Origin: Ga0077536 sp943370145
GTDB taxonomy: Bacteria; Pseudomonadota; Gammaproteobacteria; Ga0077536
DNA: 24,652 nt
NCBI GenBank assembly: GCA_943370145.1
Contig: CALRPY020000062.1
Span: forward strand, 1-24,652
Reading direction: 5' to 3'
Shown here: piece by piece, positions 22,253-24,652 of the stretch
Layout: each line of letters begins with the position of its first letter
Numbering within the stretch: the first letter of the stretch is position 1
Notes under the pieces: model-generated
Told to the model about the DNA's origin: nothing
Database searches by the model: none
What the model saw: the letters and a program-made list of their open reading frames with translations, nothing else
Program-made: the position numbers and the translations under genes

Positions 22253-24337
22253 ATGAAGAACTTTCCCGCACTCGCGCTTGCCGCGGCGGCCGCGTTTGTC
22301 GTTGCCTGCCCGCTCCACGCGGCCACTGTCGTCGACGACGCCGCCCTTGCCGATGAAACCCAGGGCGACAACTGGCTGGGCTACGGCCGCACCCATGCCG
22401 AGCAGCGCTACAGCCCGCTCGATCAGATCAACGCCGACAACGTCGCGCGGCTCGGCGTGGACTGGGTGCTGGAATTGCCGAAGGACCGCTCGCTGATCGC
22501 GACGCCGCTGGTCGTCGACGGCGTGATGTACTTCAACGGCAGCTACAGCGTGACGCGCGCGGTGGACGCCAAGACCGGCAAGGTGCTCTGGGAATATGAC
22601 CCGCAGGTCATCGAACGCAACGGCGACCGCTTCCGCGTGCTGTGGGACTGGAATCGCGGCGTCGCGTACTGGAAGGGTCACGTGATCATCCCGACGGTCG
22701 ACGGGCGCCTGATCTCGGTCGACGCGAAGACCGGCAAGGAAGTCTGGAGCACGCAGACCTTCGATCCCGACCAGGCGCTGCTTCTCTCCGGCGCCCCCCG
22801 TGTGTTCCGCGACAAGGTGCTCATCGGCAACGGTGGCACCGAGTGGGGCGCGACGCGGGGTTTCGTCACCGCCTTCGACGCCGCGACCGGCAAGGAGGCC
22901 TGGAAGTTCCACATCGTGCCCGGCAACCCGGCCGATGGCTTCGAGAACGCGGCGATGGAGATGGCGGCGAAGACCTGGACCGGCGAGTGGTGGAAGTTCG
23001 GCGGTGGCGGCAATGCCTGGCACGGCATGACCTACGACCCCGAGTTCAATCGGGTCTACATCGGCACCGGCAACGGCTCGCCGTGGAACCAGAAGATGCG
23101 CAGCCCGGGCGGCGGCGACAACCTGTTCCTGTGCTCGATCGTCGCGCTCGACGCCGACACCGGCGAGTACGTCTGGCACTACCAGACCACGCCGGGAGAG
23201 ACCTGGGACTACAACTCGAACATGGACATCGTGCTCGCCGACCTGACGCTGGATGGAAAGCCGGTCAAGGCGCTGATGCACGCGCCGAAGAACGGGTTCT
23301 TCTACGTGATCGACCGCAGCACGGGGAAGCTGATTTCCGCCGGGAAGCTCGGCAAGGTCGACTGGGCGACGCACGTCGATCTCGCGACCGGCCGGCCCGT
23401 GGAGCGCGAAGGTGCGCGCTACGAGGACGGCGAAGAACTCGTGTGGCCAGGTCCCTTCGGCACGCACAACTGGCCGGCGATGTCCTTCAATCGCGACACC
23501 GGGCTCGCCTACATCCCGGTGATCGAGATGGCCGGCCTTTTCAGCGACAAGTACACCAAGCCCAAGGCTTGGCAGTCACCGAAGTCGAAGTTCGACCCTG
23601 GCGTGGATTTCCTCCGTGCGGATGGCCCCGCCGATTGGGGCACCTCGGCGCTGCGGGCCTGGGACCCCGTGCAGCAGAAACTGGCGTGGGAAGTGCCGAC
23701 CCCCGGTGTGTGGAATGCCGGCACGATGACGACCCGCGGCAACCTGGTGTTCCAGGGGCGCGCCGACGGCAAGCTCGTCGCCTATCGGGCCGACAACGGC
23801 AAGGTGCTGTGGGAGCAGGCGCTCGGGCTCGGCCTTTCGGCGCCGCCCGTGACCTACGCGGTCGACGGCAGGCAGTATGTCGCCCAGCTCGTCGGCTGGG
23901 GTGGCTCGATGACGGCCTCTGGCGGCTCGATGGCGGCACAGCACGGCTGGTCCTATCGCGCGCAGCCGCGGCGGCTCGTGGTGTTCGCGCTGGACGGCAA
24001 GGGCAGCGTGCCCGTGATGCCGCCGCCGGCCTACGCCAAGCCGCTTAAGGAGCCGGAGTTCGTGGTTTTCGACGAGCTCGCCGAGCGCGGCAGCTTCGTG
24101 TGGAAGGAATACTGCGGCATCTGCCACGGCCCGGCCGGCACTGCGGGCGGTTATGCGCCGGATTTGCGCGCGTCTCCCGCGATGGCCAACAAGGATGCGC
24201 TGCACGACATCGTATTCAACGGTTCGCGCAAAGCGCTCGGCATGCCGCGCTTTTCGCAACTCAGCGCGGACGACCTGACCGCCGTACAGCATTTCATCCG
24301 GCGCGAGGCGCGCAAGGAGGGGCTGGCGCCGCAATGA
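22253..24337 (+). CDS. PQQ-dependent quinohemoprotein alcohol dehydrogenase with C-terminal cytochrome c
   Basis: This 694-residue periplasmic enzyme oxidises an alcohol and passes electrons from PQQ to its own heme. A signal peptide ends near CPLHAA (about 23). The beta-propeller contains repeated AKTGKVLWEY-type PQQ motifs. Calcium/PQQ ligands are E197 (GGTEWGATRG), N274 (GTGNGSPWN) and catalytic D319 (GETWDYNSN). N321 stands where lanthanide-type enzymes have Asp, so calcium is expected. The cytochrome domain has C621-G-I-C624-H625 and distal M664 (LGMPRFS). Unusually, the adjacent Cys pair that stacks on PQQ in methanol and ethanol dehydrogenases is replaced, as the segment reads RVLWDWNRGVAYW (128-140). 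Start ATG 22253 has CGGAG upstream. It is in an operon with the Rieske oxygenase and probably oxidises a product of that pathway. Confidence 0.93.
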   Translation: MKNFPALALAAAAAFVVACPLHAATVVDDAALADETQGDNWLGYGRTHAEQRYSPLDQINADNVARLGVDWVLELPKDRSLIATPLVVDGVMYFNGSYSVTRAVDAKTGKVLWEYDPQVIERNGDRFRVLWDWNRGVAYWKGHVIIPTVDGRLISVDAKTGKEVWSTQTFDPDQALLLSGAPRVFRDKVLIGNGGTEWGATRGFVTAFDAATGKEAWKFHIVPGNPADGFENAAMEMAAKTWTGEWWKFGGGGNAWHGMTYDPEFNRVYIGTGNGSPWNQKMRSPGGGDNLFLCSIVALDADTGEYVWHYQTTPGETWDYNSNMDIVLADLTLDGKPVKALMHAPKNGFFYVIDRSTGKLISAGKLGKVDWATHVDLATGRPVEREGARYEDGEELVWPGPFGTHNWPAMSFNRDTGLAYIPVIEMAGLFSDKYTKPKAWQSPKSKFDPGVDFLRADGPADWGTSALRAWDPVQQKLAWEVPTPGVWNAGTMTTRGNLVFQGRADGKLVAYRADNGKVLWEQALGLGLSAPPVTYAVDGRQYVAQLVGWGGSMTASGGSMAAQHGWSYRAQPRRLVVFALDGKGSVPVMPPPAYAKPLKEPEFVVFDELAERGSFVWKEYCGICHGPAGTAGGYAPDLRASPAMANKDALHDIVFNGSRKALGMPRFSQLSADDLTAVQHFIRREARKEGLAPQ

Positions 24338-24372
24338 GCGGGCGTTGGTCGGGGAGGACCTGGGGCCCCGGG

Positions 24373-24405
24373 GTCACCTCTCCATGCCGGCGCCGGGGAG
24401 GTGAC
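24373..24405. terminator. Inverted repeat downstream of the dehydrogenase
   Basis: GTCACCTC (24373-24380) and GAGGTGAC (24398-24405) are perfect 8-bp arms around a GC-rich 17-base loop, 36 bases after the dehydrogenase stop. There is no T-tract, so it may be a repeat element of the CTCTCC class and not a true intrinsic terminator. Confidence 0.5.
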
Positions 24406-24425
24406 GGGTCTCGCGAGCGCTGGTA

Positions 24426-24525
24426 GCGGTTCGGAAGCGGTTCGGGACAACGGAAGCGGTTCGGGACACCCATTAAGGGAGCCGACAGAGGCAGCGGTTC
24501 GACAGCGGTTCGGGACACCCATTAA
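24426..24525. repeat. Clustered GCGGTTCGGGAC repeats
   Basis: A 21-bp sequence starting GCGGTTCGGGACACCC and ending ATTAA occurs identically at 24456-24476 and 24505-24525. Shorter partial copies of GCGGTTCGG/GCGGTTCGA start at 24426, 24437 and 24494. All are direct repeats. I recall such sequences near REP-associated tyrosine transposase genes, so an element may continue past the window edge; that is inference. From 24526 to 24652 I see no gene or other feature. Confidence 0.8.
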
Positions 24526-24652
24526 ACATCGACGGGCCACGACGCGACGGGCGACGGGCTGGGACCTCCATCGAACTGCCATGGCAGCTGCCTCGTGATC
24601 GGCCTCTGCCAAACGATTTGTTCTACGGCAATCGATGCAGGCACTGCAGCGC

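Noticed and set aside
23191..23220. Lanthanide-dependent (XoxF-type) dehydrogenase
   Set aside because: The residue two after catalytic D319 is Asn, not the extra Asp that coordinates lanthanides.
22118..23467. 449-residue minus-strand frame opposite the dehydrogenase
   Set aside because: Antisense shadow of the PQQ dehydrogenase gene.

Overview
The window is a high-GC chromosomal segment. Dense short-spaced genes, start/stop overlaps, a TonB-dependent outer-membrane receptor, a PBP4-type peptidase and a quinohemoprotein dehydrogenase point to a Gram-negative, aerobic pseudomonadote. It is probably a gammaproteobacterium, but nothing here fixes the genus. I recognised no rRNA, tRNA, CRISPR array, prophage or intact transposase.

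Layout. 1-621: gene-free and repeat-rich, with a truncated palindrome at the edge, a 9-bp tandem repeat, nested inverted repeats and a CTCTCCC-type hairpin. 622-4544: a zinc-acquisition locus. On the minus strand lie a ZIP permease, a small His-rich membrane protein and a ZnuD-like TonB-dependent receptor with a poly-His loop; on the plus strand lies zur. A 17-bp near-palindrome matching the Zur-box consensus sits in the divergent promoter. zur overlaps by 4 bp a dienoyl-CoA isomerase gene, which is followed by a Bcr/CflA-type MFS exporter. 6567-8274: a chemoreceptor with a plausible FliA promoter. 8413-10097: a Rap1a/Tai-like secreted small protein, a SAM methyltransferase and a DUF1993 protein. 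10117-12273 (minus): a second methyltransferase, a SAM-hydrolysing DUF62 enzyme and a TetR regulator. Divergent from these, 12506-16917 encodes a two-gene hydantoinase/acetone-carboxylase-type enzyme in which the large HyuB subunit carries a fused gamma-subunit-like zinc ribbon. 16918-17445: a terminator and a long two-state hairpin related to the palindrome at position 1. 17446-19517 (minus): DacB/PBP4 and a DUF488 protein. 19598-20455: N-carbamoylputrescine amidase. 20597-24337: a tight operon of a small helical protein, a Rieske oxygenase alpha subunit and a PQQ/cytochrome c alcohol dehydrogenase. 24338-24652: an inverted repeat and short GCGGTTCGGGAC-type repeats.

How the genes may work together. 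The zinc locus is a complete minimal uptake circuit, from outer membrane to inner membrane to sensor, with its own operator. The Rieske oxygenase and periplasmic dehydrogenase look like two oxidative steps of one catabolic route with an unknown substrate. The HyuA/HyuB-gamma pair with its TetR gene looks like an inducible ATP-dependent carboxylase or hydrolase for a small carbonyl or cyclic-amide compound.

The strongest candidates for something under-described are the HyuB-gamma fusion, the quinohemoprotein lacking the usual vicinal cysteine pair, the Rieske oxygenase with its small helical partner, and the two-state hairpin repeat.
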